The notes under the pieces were generated by a model. It was not told where the DNA came from. It ran no database searches and saw only the letters and a program-made list of their open reading frames with translations. This document shows, piece by piece, positions 53,188 to 62,036 of a stretch of DNA of 64,000 nucleotides (within the stretch, counting starts at the first letter, position 1; the number at the start of each line of letters is the position of its first letter). Source of the stretch: Billgrantia sulfidoxydans. Its GTDB lineage: Bacteria > Pseudomonadota > Gammaproteobacteria > Pseudomonadales > Halomonadaceae. The DNA lies in contig NZ_CP053381.1 in NCBI RefSeq assembly GCF_017868775.1, positions 3,472,001-3,536,000 of the forward strand. Reading direction: 5' to 3'. Both the position numbers and the translations under genes were made by a program.

Positions 53188-53251
53188 TTGTGTCCCGCGC
53201 GACAATTCGGAGACAATCGACCCGTCTCCTCAGCAGAGAGGAATGGAAGAC

Positions 53252-53938
53252 ATGACGATGGAAGGTGCCGCCCTGCTCGGGCGACGACGCATCACGACCC
53301 CCTCGCTGGCAGAGGAAGCCTATGAGGCGCTGCACGACTTGATCGTTCATGGGCGCCTGGCACCCGGCCAGCGCCTCAGCGAGCCGGAGCTGTGCGAGCA
53401 GCTCGGCATCTCGCGCACGCCGCTGCGCGAGGCCTTGAAGATGCTGGCCGCCGACGGTCTGGTGACCCTGCGCCGCAATCGCAATGCCCAGGTCTCGCTG
53501 ATCGAGCCGGAGGAGCTGAAGCACCTCTTCGAGGTGGAAGCCGGGCTGGAGAGCCTGGCCGCCAGCCTCGCCGCCAAGCGCATGACCAACACCGAACTCA
53601 AGCGGCTGGAGACGCTCCAGGAGCGCCTGGAGCGGCTGCTGGAGAAGGGCGACCGGAACGCCTATTTCGAGCTCAACCAGCGCATTCACGGGCTGATCGT
53701 GTCCGGGGCCAAGAACCCGGTGCTCGAGGAGACCCACCGCAGCCTGCTGGGCCGGCTGGAGCGGGCACGCTACCTGGCGCTGGATCATCTCGGGCGCTGG
53801 GAGGAGTCCACGCGTGAGCACCGCGAGATCCTGGAAGCGCTCAAGGCCCGGGACAGCGACCTCGCCCGCCGCCTGCTGGCGGATCACGTCCAGCACACCG
53901 GCGATGCCATCGCCGCCATCAACCGCCCTCGCCACTGA
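53252..53938 (+). CDS. GntR/FCD transcriptional regulator
   Basis: The 228-residue FadR-type regulator has a winged helix (RLSEPELCEQLGISRTPLREALKMLAADGLVTLRRNR) and an FCD domain with possible metal ligands (FELNQRIHGLIV, TREHREILEALKARD, LLADHVQHTGD). AGAGGA ends 9 bases before the ATG at 53252. The ATG at 53243 is too close to the ribosome site. It follows the TRAP-racemase operon and most likely controls it through the repeats at 49314-49467. Confidence 0.85.
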   Translation: MTMEGAALLGRRRITTPSLAEEAYEALHDLIVHGRLAPGQRLSEPELCEQLGISRTPLREALKMLAADGLVTLRRNRNAQVSLIEPEELKHLFEVEAGLESLAASLAAKRMTNTELKRLETLQERLERLLEKGDRNAYFELNQRIHGLIVSGAKNPVLEETHRSLLGRLERARYLALDHLGRWEESTREHREILEALKARDSDLARRLLADHVQHTGDAIAAINRPRH

Positions 53939-54001
53939 CGCGCCCGGCGAGCCTCCTCGCGGTGGGCTCGCTGAGTCATCGGCGCATCGTTCGCCCGGGC
54001 T

Positions 54002-54490
54002 TCAGTCCAGGGTGACGCGCAGCGCCAGCGGGTACTCGTCGCAGTTGTTGCCTTCACCGCCGCGATCCAACACCAGGAATTCCCCTTCACGCTCGAGCAC
54101 CGACTGGATGGCATGCCAGGTGCCGGCGCGGTAGTTGACGCCCTGGCGCCCGTCGGTGACGAAGGCGCGCACCTCGGCCGGGTCGATGGTCTCGCCCGGC
54201 GGCGCCACCACGATCACGAAGCGCTCCTCGTGCAGCGGCATGAAGGCCTGGCTGCCCTGGGGATGGCGCTCGAGGAAGTCGAGCTCCAGCGGGATCGACA
54301 CGGGCTGGCTGACGAAGATGCTGATCAGCGCCCTCGCCTGCTCGCCCAGGGTCTCGACCCTGGCCAGGTCGTGGTAGCGCCGGGTGCGCCCCGCGTTGAT
54401 GTGAAAGTAGTCCGCCGTGCGGGTGTCGATGACATCGCCGAAGGGCGCGAAGGCCTCAGGCGTCAACGGCTCGGCTTTGAGCTCCAGCAT
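54002..54490 (-). CDS. allA: Ureidoglycolate lyase
   Basis: The 162-residue cupin-fold protein has the AllA pattern EPLTPEAFAPFGDVIDT, HINAGRTRRYHDLARV, ISIFVSQPVSIPLELDFLERHPQGSQAFMPLHEERFVIVVAP and NYRAGTWHAIQSVLE. It splits ureidoglycolate to glyoxylate and urea, feeding the gcl route at 38-44 kb. The ATG at 54490 is the family start; upstream the frame runs through the structured repeat. It is on the minus strand, downstream of allE. Confidence 0.95.
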   Translation of the reverse strand: MLELKAEPLTPEAFAPFGDVIDTRTADYFHINAGRTRRYHDLARVETLGEQARALISIFVSQPVSIPLELDFLERHPQGSQAFMPLHEERFVIVVAPPGETIDPAEVRAFVTDGRQGVNYRAGTWHAIQSVLEREGEFLVLDRGGEGNNCDEYPLALRVTLD

Positions 54491-54530
54491 GTTAGCCCCT
54501 CGAGTGCAGTACACCGGGGCTGTTCCGGCG

Positions 54531-54627
54531 GCAGGCCTGCGGGGAGGCGCTGTGAACCCACCCCTGGGCGCTACTTTTGCCATTCCTGGCAAAAGACCTC
54601 CTCTTCGGCCTGCCCCCGGCGCCCCTA
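54531..54627. repeat. Structured ~97-bp intergenic repeat, copy 2
   Basis: This copy lies between allE and allA. Outer arms CAGGCC/GGCCTG and GGGGAGG/CCTCCTC, a CCCA-CCCC-TGGG hairpin, and the inner arm CTTTTGCCA/TGGCAAAAG. It begins 54 bases after the allE stop on the transcribed strand. It has the same order and orientation as copies 1 and 3. Confidence 0.75.
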
Positions 54628-54680
54628 ACGTCGCTGAGATTCGGAAAAACTCGGTAATACTAATGCAAGTCCGCTACGCC

Positions 54681-55514
54681 TTAGCGAGCACCAAGCCGCA
54701 GCGCCGCGTGGCGGTTTACGTCTTTATAGAGCAAATAGCGGAACGGCCCCGGGCCGCCGGCATAGCAGGCCTGCGGACAGAAGGCGCGCAGCCACATGAA
54801 ATCCCCCGCCTCGACCTCGACCCACTCCTGGTTGAGGTGGTACACCGCCTTGCCCTCGAGCACATAGAGGCCGTGTTCCATGACGTGGGTCTCGTCGAAG
54901 GGAATCACTCCCCCGGGCTGGAAGGTGACGATGTTGACGTGCATGTCGTGGCGCACGTCGCCGGGGTCGACGAAGCGGGTGGTGGCCCAGCGCCCCTCGG
55001 TGTCCGGCATCTCGCTCGGCGCGATGTCGTTCTCGTTGGTGACGAACGCCTCGGGCACCTCGATGCCCTCGACGAACTCGTAGGCCTTGCGCACCCAATG
55101 GAAGCGCACCGGCGCCGCGGATTCGTTGCGCAGCTGCCAGTGGCAGCCCGGCGGCAGGAAGGCGTAGCCGCCTGGCGTCATCTCGTGGCGCTCGCCGGCG
55201 ATGGTCAGCGTCATCTCGCCTTCCAACACGAACAGCACCCCCTCGGCGGCGGGATCGAGCTCGGGCTTCTCACTGCCCCCGCCGGGCCCCACCTCCATGA
55301 TGTATTGCGAGAAGGTCTCGGCGAAGCCGGAGAGCGGGCGCGCCAGCACCCACAGCCGGGTCTGCTCCCAGAACGGCAGGTTGCTGGTGACGATGTCGCG
55401 CATCACCCCCTTGGGGATGAAGGCGTAGGCCTCGGTGAACACCGCCCGGTCGGAGAGCAGCTGGGTCTGGGGCGGGTGTCCGCCGTGGGGGGCGTAATAG
55501 GTGCGTTGGCTCAT
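54681..55514 (-). CDS. allE: (S)-ureidoglycine aminohydrolase
   Basis: The 277-residue bicupin matches AllE/YlbA: MSQRTYYAPHGGHPPQTQLLSDRAVFTEAYAFIPKGVMRDIVTSNLP, then GVLFVLEGEMTL, and the second cupin with metal ligands in FDETHVMEHGLYVLEGKAVYHLNQEW. It converts ureidoglycine to ureidoglycolate and ammonia. The ATG at 55514 is the family start. It lies between puuE and allA, with structured repeats on both sides. Confidence 0.95.
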   Translation of the reverse strand: MSQRTYYAPHGGHPPQTQLLSDRAVFTEAYAFIPKGVMRDIVTSNLPFWEQTRLWVLARPLSGFAETFSQYIMEVGPGGGSEKPELDPAAEGVLFVLEGEMTLTIAGERHEMTPGGYAFLPPGCHWQLRNESAAPVRFHWVRKAYEFVEGIEVPEAFVTNENDIAPSEMPDTEGRWATTRFVDPGDVRHDMHVNIVTFQPGGVIPFDETHVMEHGLYVLEGKAVYHLNQEWVEVEAGDFMWLRAFCPQACYAGGPGPFRYLLYKDVNRHAALRLGAR

Positions 55515-55570
55515 GAGAGGTCCTTGATGAGATTGGGCCAACCTTAGCCGCTCTCGGGGCTACCCCGGGA

Positions 55571-55668
55571 ACAGACCTTCGAGGAGGCGCTGTGAACCCA
55601 TCCCTGGGCGCTACATTTGCCAACCATGGCAAATGACCTCCTCTTCGGTCTGTCCCCGGCGCCCCTCG
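55571..55668. repeat. Structured ~97-bp intergenic repeat, copy 3
   Basis: This copy lies between puuE and allE. Outer arms CAGACC/GGTCTG replace CAGGCC/GGCCTG of the other copies, and the inner arm CATTTGCCA/TGGCAAATG replaces CTTTTGCCA/TGGCAAAAG. Both are paired changes that keep the helices. It begins 35 bases after the puuE stop. Confidence 0.75.
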
Positions 55669-55702
55669 TCAGCCAGCCAGGCTGCCTTGTCGGGATTAGA
55701 CG

Positions 55703-56635
55703 TCAGCGCGCCGGCGCCGGGTGGTGCTCGATCCAGTGTCGCGCGATGTCGATGCGCCGCGTCACCCACACCCGATCGTGCGCCTCGATGTGGTCGAGGA
55801 AGCGCTGCAGGGCGCGGAAGCGGCCGGGGCGCCCGAGCAACCGGCAGTGCATGCCCACCGAGAGCATCTTGGGCGACTCTTCCCCTTCCGCGTACAGAAC
55901 GTCGAAGGCGTCGCGCAGGTAGGTGAAGAAGTGATCGGCGGTGTTGAAGCCCTGGGGGGCGGCGAAGCGCATGTCGTTGCTGTCCAGGGTATAGGGTACG
56001 ATCAGGTGGTCGTGCTCGCTGCCCTGGCTGTCGGTCACCCGGCTCCAGAACGGCAAGTCGTCGCCGTAGTAGTCGCTGTCGTAGAGGAAGCCGCCCTCAT
56101 CGAGTATCAGGCGCCGGGTGTTGGGGCTGTCGCGGCCGGTATACCAACCCTGCGGCTTCTCGCCGTAGAGGCGCTGGAAAATCTCCATGGCGCGCTGCAG
56201 GTGCTCGCGCTCGACGTGCTCCGGCACCTCCTGGTAGTGGATCCAGCGATAGCCGTGGCAGGCGATCTCGTGGCCCAGCTCCCTGAAGGCGTGCGCCACC
56301 TCGGGGTGGCGCTCCAGCGCCATGGCCACACCGAACACCGTCAGCGGCAGGCCACGACGCTCGAACTCGCGCAGGATGCGCCACACGCCCGCACGCGAGC
56401 CGTACTCGTAGATCGACTCCATGCTGAGGTGGCGATCGGGATAGGCGGCCGCCCCGATGATCTCGGAGAGGAACTGCTCGGAGCCGGCATCACCATGCAG
56501 GACGCAGTTCTCCCCACCCTCTTCGTAGTTGAGCACGAACTGTACGGCGATCCTGGCTTGCCCCGGCCAGTTGGCGTGGGGCGGGGTACGGCCGTAGCCG
56601 ATCAGGTCGCGGGGATAGTCATGACTATCACGCAT
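55703..56635 (-). CDS. puuE: PuuE-type allantoinase
   Basis: The 310-residue polysaccharide-deacetylase-fold protein matches PuuE: YPRDLIGYGRTPPHANWPGQARIAVQFVLNYEEGGENCVLHGD, ESIYEYGSRAGVWRILREFERR, GHEIACHGYRWIHYQEV and TGRDSPNTRRLI. It hydrolyses allantoin to allantoate without metal dependence typical of AllB. It starts the minus-strand puuE-allE-allA group; a TGTATACA site lies 71 bases upstream. Confidence 0.95.
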   Translation of the reverse strand: MRDSHDYPRDLIGYGRTPPHANWPGQARIAVQFVLNYEEGGENCVLHGDAGSEQFLSEIIGAAAYPDRHLSMESIYEYGSRAGVWRILREFERRGLPLTVFGVAMALERHPEVAHAFRELGHEIACHGYRWIHYQEVPEHVEREHLQRAMEIFQRLYGEKPQGWYTGRDSPNTRRLILDEGGFLYDSDYYGDDLPFWSRVTDSQGSEHDHLIVPYTLDSNDMRFAAPQGFNTADHFFTYLRDAFDVLYAEGEESPKMLSVGMHCRLLGRPGRFRALQRFLDHIEAHDRVWVTRRIDIARHWIEHHPAPAR

Positions 56636-57227
56636 GGCACTTCCTCTTGTTCTCGTTGGCAGGGGGTGGTGCTAGCTGCTGCCGAAGCGGCCCTGCCTGA
56701 CAAAGTGTATACAATACAGAAAATAGACTGTATCCACAAAGGTTGCAACAGGCTGTCCCACCCATACGCCGGCGGCCTTGTCAGCGGTTACGTCCGGCGG
56801 TTTTATCCGTCCCTGACGCCTGCATAACAGCCCGCCAGATGCCGAAATCCTGTCACGCCGAACCCTCTTTGTATACAAAAATTCGCGACCACTGCAACCC
56901 TGAAAGCCAAACTGCCCGCTGGCGGCAGGCCGGCACCTCGACGCCGGGACACCCGGCAGCGAGTCAGCCAACATACTGAAGATCAGAATGTATACACTTT
57001 ACGGAAGATAAAGTCGTCACTTCGCCTTCAACCCCCTTGCTCTCTACCTTTGTCTAAGAGGCCAGGTGTGTCACGAAGTGCCTCGATATAGATATAAACC
57101 ATTGAAAATAAAAACCTATATCTGAAATCTCGGGAACCGAAGGAAATCCTTGCGTCGTAGTGGCGCCAGGTCTATTTTGTGTACAAAGAGATTTTTTATT
57201 GTTCACAAGAAAAGTTCGGAGTTCGCG
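56636..57227. promoter_or_regulatory. 592-base divergent control region with TGTATACA operators
   Basis: No gene is seen here between puuE (minus) and the racemase (plus). Four palindromes occur: TGTATACA at 56706-56713, 56870-56877 (as TTGTATACAA) and 56989-56996, and TGTGTACA at 57178-57185. The first lies 71 bases before puuE and the last 43 bases before the racemase gene. All match the site upstream of the GntR gene at 37009. TGTATCC also occurs near 56729. Confidence 0.6.
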
Positions 57228-57974
57228 ATGCGCCTACGCCTCATCAATCCCAACACCACGACCGCCATGACCGACAAGATCGGCGAGGCGGCACGACGCG
57301 TTGCGGCACCCGGCACCACCGTGGTGGCGACCCAGCCGGCCGATGGCCCGGTGTCGATCGAGAGCCACTTCGACGAAGCCATCAGCGCGGTGGGCGTTGC
57401 GGAAGAGGTACTGGCAGGCGAGAGGGAGGCCACCGACGCCTACGTGATCGCCTGCTTCGGCGATCCGGGCCTGCTGGCCGCACGCGAGCTGACCCGCGCC
57501 CCGGTGATCGGCATTGCCGAGGCGGCCTTCCATATGGCCAGCCTGATCAGCACGCGCTTCTCGGTGGTGACCACCCTGTCGCGCACCGCCATCATCGCCG
57601 AGCACCTGCTCGAGCAGTACGGCTTCCGCCATCACTGCCGCCGGATCCGCGCCGCCGAGATACCGGTGCTCGACCTGGAGGAGAACGGCACGGCGGCGCT
57701 GGCACGCATCATCGACGAGTGCCACCGCGCCCGCGACGAAGATGGTATCGGCGCCATCGTGCTGGGCTGCGGCGGCATGGCCGACCTGACCGAGACCATT
57801 TCCCGCGAGGTCGGCCTGCCGGTGATCGAGGGTGTCACGGCCGCGGTCAAGCTGGCCGAGGCCCTCGTCGGCCTCGGGCTCGGTACCAGCAAGCATGGCG
57901 ACCTGGCCTTCCCGCGGCCCAAGGCCTTCAGCGGACGCTTCGAGAGGTACTCGAATCTCACACCCGAGCTCTGA
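57228..57974 (+). CDS. hpxA: Allantoin/hydantoin racemase
   Basis: The 248-residue Asp/Glu/hydantoin racemase starts MRLRLINPNTTTAMTDKIGEAAR and keeps both catalytic cysteines, Cys76 (IACFGDPG) and Cys181 (LGCGGMAD). It should interconvert allantoin enantiomers, as HpxA does, supplying the S form to allantoinase. It is divergent from puuE and followed by two NCS1 permease genes. The ATG at 57228 is the family start; a frame opening at 57150 is not needed. Confidence 0.85.
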   Translation: MRLRLINPNTTTAMTDKIGEAARRVAAPGTTVVATQPADGPVSIESHFDEAISAVGVAEEVLAGEREATDAYVIACFGDPGLLAARELTRAPVIGIAEAAFHMASLISTRFSVVTTLSRTAIIAEHLLEQYGFRHHCRRIRAAEIPVLDLEENGTAALARIIDECHRARDEDGIGAIVLGCGGMADLTETISREVGLPVIEGVTAAVKLAEALVGLGLGTSKHGDLAFPRPKAFSGRFERYSNLTPEL

Positions 57975-58093
57975 GACTCTCTGACCGACAACGACACTCA
58001 TAACAACGCGCCTTGAGCACGTCTCGCCACAAAGCCCAAGAGCAGCATCGGGCACAACCACAACACAGAGCAACGACTTGCGAGGACAGACCC

Positions 58094-59470
58094 ATGCAAC
58101 ACCCCACCCCACACAGCACGGCGGCCGACCCAGCCTCCTTGGCGGCGGCCGAGTCAGGCGCCACCAAGGCACTGGGCGAGGAGTCGCTGGCCCCGCAGAA
58201 GACCCGCATCATGGGGCGCACCTCCTACTTCCTGGCCTGGTTCGGTGGCTGCGTGTCGATCGGCACCTTCGCCATGGGCTCCAGCGTGGTCGGCACCCTC
58301 AACCTGATCCAGGCGACCCTGGCCATCGCCATCGGCTGCTTCGTGATCGGCATCGCCCTGGCGCTGAATGGCGCCGCCGGCTACAAGTACGGCATCCCCT
58401 TCATGGTGCAGGCGCGCAGCGCCTTCGGCTTCGCCGGCACGCGGCTGCCCGGCCTGGTGCGGGCCGTTCCCGCGGTGGTGTGGTACGGCTTCCAGAGCTG
58501 GATCGGCGCCGGGGCGCTGAACATGGTCTCGGCCACCCTGTTCGGCTTCGACAATCTGGTGTTCTACTTCATCGCCTTCCAGTTCCTGCAGATCGGTCTC
58601 TCGGTGATGGGGTTCCAGGGCATCAAGTGGCTGGAAAACATCGGCAGCGCCTTCATCCTCGCCTCGCTGGTCTACATGTTCTATGCCACGGTGCAGCGCT
58701 ACGGTGATGAGCTCTCGACCAGCCTGCTGACCATGGAAGGCTCGTGGGGCATGCCGTTCTGGGGCGCCACCATGCTGTTCCTGGGCATCTACAGCACCAT
58801 GATGCTCAACGTCAGCGACTATTCACGCGAGCACAAGGAGGGCACCGGCCCGGGGATCCTCACCACCATCTACGCCATGTCGATCCTGCCCTGCACGCTG
58901 TTCATGGGCCTGATCGGCTACATGGTCTCCGAGGCCACCGGCACCGCCGACCCCATCCAAGTCTTTGCCAACGCGGTAGACAACACGCCGCTGCTGATGA
59001 CCACGCTGCTGTTCATCGCCTTCGCCCAGGTCACCACCAACGTGCTCAACAACGTGGTGCCGCCGACCTACGTGCTGATGGACGTGTTCAAGCTCAAGTT
59101 CACCACCTCTTCGGTCATCGTCGGCCTGCTGGCCTTCGCCACCTTCCCCTGGAAGCTGGTGCAGCCCGATTCCGCGGCCGGCCTGCAGCTCTTCGTGCAG
59201 ACCTACTCAGCCTTCCTCGGCCCGATCTTCGCCGTCTTGGTGGTCGACTATTACCTGATTCGCCGCCGCACCCTGGACCTCGGCAAGCTCTACGACGAGA
59301 ACGGCCCCTACCAGGGCGTCAACAAAGCGGCACTGGTCGCCACCGCCGTGGGCATCGCAGCGGCGCTGACATTCTCCGCCGTGTCGTGGTACGCCAGCCT
59401 GATCCCGGCCGGCCTGACCTATTATCTGCTAATGAAGCATTGGGCCCCCTGCCAGCGCTTCCGTCAGTGA
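58094..59470 (+). CDS. NCS1-family permease, allantoin/purine type
   Basis: The 458-residue protein has about 12 transmembrane helices and the NCS1 pattern GRTSYFLAWFGGCVSIGTFAMGSSVVGTLNLIQATLAI, YKYGIPFMVQARSAFG and AVPAVVWYGFQSWIGAGALN, which holds the substrate-site aromatic residues. The long N-terminal cytoplasmic tail (30 residues) is kept from the ATG at 58094, preceded by GAGGA. It probably imports allantoin, hydantoin or a purine base. It follows the racemase gene by 119 bases. Confidence 0.88.
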   Translation: MQHPTPHSTAADPASLAAAESGATKALGEESLAPQKTRIMGRTSYFLAWFGGCVSIGTFAMGSSVVGTLNLIQATLAIAIGCFVIGIALALNGAAGYKYGIPFMVQARSAFGFAGTRLPGLVRAVPAVVWYGFQSWIGAGALNMVSATLFGFDNLVFYFIAFQFLQIGLSVMGFQGIKWLENIGSAFILASLVYMFYATVQRYGDELSTSLLTMEGSWGMPFWGATMLFLGIYSTMMLNVSDYSREHKEGTGPGILTTIYAMSILPCTLFMGLIGYMVSEATGTADPIQVFANAVDNTPLLMTTLLFIAFAQVTTNVLNNVVPPTYVLMDVFKLKFTTSSVIVGLLAFATFPWKLVQPDSAAGLQLFVQTYSAFLGPIFAVLVVDYYLIRRRTLDLGKLYDENGPYQGVNKAALVATAVGIAAALTFSAVSWYASLIPAGLTYYLLMKHWAPCQRFRQ

Positions 59471-59519
59471 TCCATCGCTGCCCCGTCGCCCTCCGGCCAT
59501 GCCGGAAGGGCGACGCCCC

Positions 59520-60998
59520 ATGACAACAACGGTGACGACGATGAAAGAGAACGAGCTGGACATCCAGCGTATCGATCCGACGCTTTACAACGCCGACCTC
59601 GCCCCACTGAAACACAAGGACCGCAACTGGGGGGCCTTCGAGATCTTCAATGTGTGGTCCAACGACATCCAGAGCCTGTTCGGCTATACCCTGGCGGCCT
59701 CGCTGTTCCTGAGCTATGGGCTCAACGGCTGGGCGGTAATGGCGGCGATCATTCTCGCCGGCGTCATCGTCATGGTGCTGGTCAATCTGACCGGCAAGCC
59801 CAGCGTCAAGTACGGCATCCCCTTCCCGGTCATGGTCCGCGCCAGCATGGGGGTGCGCGGCGCCAACCTCCCGGCCATGCTGCGCGCTATCATCGGTATC
59901 TTCTGGTACGGCGTGCAGACCTATTTCGCCTCCACCGCGGTAGCGCTGCTGATCACCGCGCTGTTCGGCGCCGGCAATGGGGCTACCTTCCTGGGACTTT
60001 CCAGTGTGGCCTGGATCTCGTTCGTGATCGTCTGGCTGTTCCAGATCGCGATCTTCTGGCAGGGCATCGAACGCATCAAGCACTTCCTCAACTGGGCGGG
60101 CCCGCTGGTCTACGTGGTGATGGTGGCGCTGATGATCGTGGTCTGGTACCAGGCCGGCGATGAGCTGCTGCCGGCCATCAGCACCATCTTCAGCGCCGAC
60201 GCCGATCGCAGCGGTAGCGCCGTAGCCGCCTTCCTGGCCATCGTCGGCACCATGGTCGCCTACTTTGCGGCGGTGGTGATCAACTTCGGCGACTTCACCC
60301 GCTTCGTCAGGACCGAACGCCAGATGAAGCTCGGCAATCTGCTGGGGCTGCCGCTCAACGTGGCCTTCTTCTCGTTCATCGCGCTGATCATCACCGCCGG
60401 CACCCTGGTGCTGTTCGGCGACGCCCTGACCAACCCGGCCGACATCGTCGAGCGGGTCGACTCGCTGCCGCTGACCATCGTCGCCGCGCTGACCTTCTTT
60501 GCCGCCACCGTCGGCATCAACCTGGTGGCCAACTTCATCCCGCCGGCCTACGACCTGGCCAACCTCTTCCCCAGCAAGATCAGCTTCAAGGTGGGCGGCC
60601 TGATCACCGCCATCGTGGCCTTCTTCGTCGGCGCGCTGTGGGTCTCGGTGATCAGCCAGATCGGCGTGCCCGGCTTCGTCAACGCGCTCGGCGCCATCGT
60701 CGCGCCCTTCTACGGCATCATCGTGGTGGATTACTACCTGGTGAAGCGTCAGCACCTCGACATGCAGCAGCTGTTCTCCTCCGAGCCGGGAAGCGCCTAC
60801 TACTACGTGAAGGGCTGGAATACCCGGGCGCTGATGGCCTTCGGCTGCGCTGCGCTGTTCTCGATCTCTACCGTGCTGGTGCCGGCGCTAGCCAGCCTCG
60901 GCGGCTATGGCTGGATGATTGGTGCCGCGCTCGGCGGTGCTTTCTACTACGGCTTGATGCTGAGCCACCGCCCGGCGGCTGCAACGCCGGCTATCTAA
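59520..60998 (+). CDS. NCS1-family permease, second copy
   Basis: The 492-residue protein has about 12 transmembrane helices with KDRNWGAFEIFNVWSNDIQSLFGYTLAASLFLSYGL, YGIPFPVMVRASMGVRGANLPAMLRAIIGIFWYGVQTYF and NFGDFTRFVRTERQMKLGN, the last a strong NCS1 motif of allantoin/hydantoin permeases. The charged 50-residue N-terminus is cytoplasmic. The start at 59520 (MTTTVTT) follows GGAAGGG. It lies 49 bases after the first permease and is likely cotranscribed. Two permeases suggest two related ring substrates. Confidence 0.9.
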   Translation: MTTTVTTMKENELDIQRIDPTLYNADLAPLKHKDRNWGAFEIFNVWSNDIQSLFGYTLAASLFLSYGLNGWAVMAAIILAGVIVMVLVNLTGKPSVKYGIPFPVMVRASMGVRGANLPAMLRAIIGIFWYGVQTYFASTAVALLITALFGAGNGATFLGLSSVAWISFVIVWLFQIAIFWQGIERIKHFLNWAGPLVYVVMVALMIVVWYQAGDELLPAISTIFSADADRSGSAVAAFLAIVGTMVAYFAAVVINFGDFTRFVRTERQMKLGNLLGLPLNVAFFSFIALIITAGTLVLFGDALTNPADIVERVDSLPLTIVAALTFFAATVGINLVANFIPPAYDLANLFPSKISFKVGGLITAIVAFFVGALWVSVISQIGVPGFVNALGAIVAPFYGIIVVDYYLVKRQHLDMQQLFSSEPGSAYYYVKGWNTRALMAFGCAALFSISTVLVPALASLGGYGWMIGAALGGAFYYGLMLSHRPAAATPAI

Positions 60999-61103
60999 AG
61001 CACTTTGGCAAAAAGCGCCTCCGGCCTGGCCGGGGGCGCCTTCCGTTCCGATACCCCGGGTAAGGACATCCGGCGGCTTTCCACGAGGCGGGCCCCAGAG
61101 CTT

Positions 61104-61880
61104 TCAACCGCGGCCGAACAAATTCTGCTTCACCTCGAGCAGATGCTCCTCGAGCAGGCTGCGAGCCACCTCCTCGTCGCGGTCACGCAGGGCCGCCACG
61201 ATGGCGCGATGCTGCGTCTCGTAGCGCCTGCGTCGCTCGGACGTCAGTGAGATCCGCTTGAGCCGCCCCCATTCGCCCTCCTCCCGCACCATGTTGGTCA
61301 ACTCCAGGATACGCAGGAAGAAACTGTTGTGGGTGGCTTCGGCAAAGGCCTGATGTAAGGCACCGTCCCAATGCTCGAAGGCCTCGATGCTGTCGGCCGA
61401 TTCCGAGTGCTCAAGACATTCATCCATGCGAGCGAAATCGGCGGCCGTGGCGAAGCGCACGATCAATGCCACCATCTGGGGCTCGATCAGCACTCGGGCA
61501 TCCATCAACTGCGCCGGACTCACCTGCTTCACCATGCTTCCGGCGCTCGTCGATACCGCCGTTGAAGCGCTGCTCCTGGGTTCGGGAAGCAGCTCAGCGG
61601 CGCGTTCGCTGACGAAGGTGCCGCTGCCCACGACTTGGGTGATCGCCCCCAGCGACTTGAAGTGCCCCAGCACCCGCCTCACCGCACCGCGAGAGGCACC
61701 AAAGCGTTCGCTAAGCTCACGCTCCGTGGGCAGCCGATGACCGGGAGGAAAGCGGCCGCTGGCAATCTCACCCTGCACGTAGCGAGCCAGGGCCTTGGCC
61801 CCGTCCGAGCGGATGTCGCTCTCGGCTAGCGAGTCCCATGGGCTCCGAGCTGGATTGGTAGATACCGGCCTTTCGCTCAC
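61104..61880 (-). CDS. GntR/FCD transcriptional regulator
   Basis: The 258-residue FadR-type regulator has a winged helix (LPTERELSERFGASRGAVRRVLGHFKSLGAITQVVGSGTFV) and an FCD domain with possible metal ligands (HQAFAEATHN, YETQHRAIVAALRDRDEE, LLEEHLLEVKQ). It is divergent from the fumarylacetoacetase-family gene at 62037 and so probably controls it and the TctC-like gene. GATTGGTA at 61853-61860 and TACCAATC at 61974-61981 are inverted copies around its promoter region. Confidence 0.85.
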   Translation of the reverse strand: MSERPVSTNPARSPWDSLAESDIRSDGAKALARYVQGEIASGRFPPGHRLPTERELSERFGASRGAVRRVLGHFKSLGAITQVVGSGTFVSERAAELLPEPRSSASTAVSTSAGSMVKQVSPAQLMDARVLIEPQMVALIVRFATAADFARMDECLEHSESADSIEAFEHWDGALHQAFAEATHNSFFLRILELTNMVREEGEWGRLKRISLTSERRRRYETQHRAIVAALRDRDEEVARSLLEEHLLEVKQNLFGRG

Positions 61881-62036
61881 TGAGCATCCTTATCAATGTA
61901 CTTCATACGAGTCCAATACTTGCAGAATCTAGCCCATTTGGTTTCTCAGGACAAAGATTTCGGCTTGATTAAGTACCAATCTGCTTCTAGCCTCGGACAA
62001 TGCAGGACCAAAAACAACCAATGGAGATCCAATTTC

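Noticed and set aside
61853..61981. GATTGGTA and TACCAATC as a GntR operator pair
   Set aside because: The two 8-mers are about 113 bases apart and the first lies within the start of the regulator gene; a chance match is possible, so I list it only as a remark.
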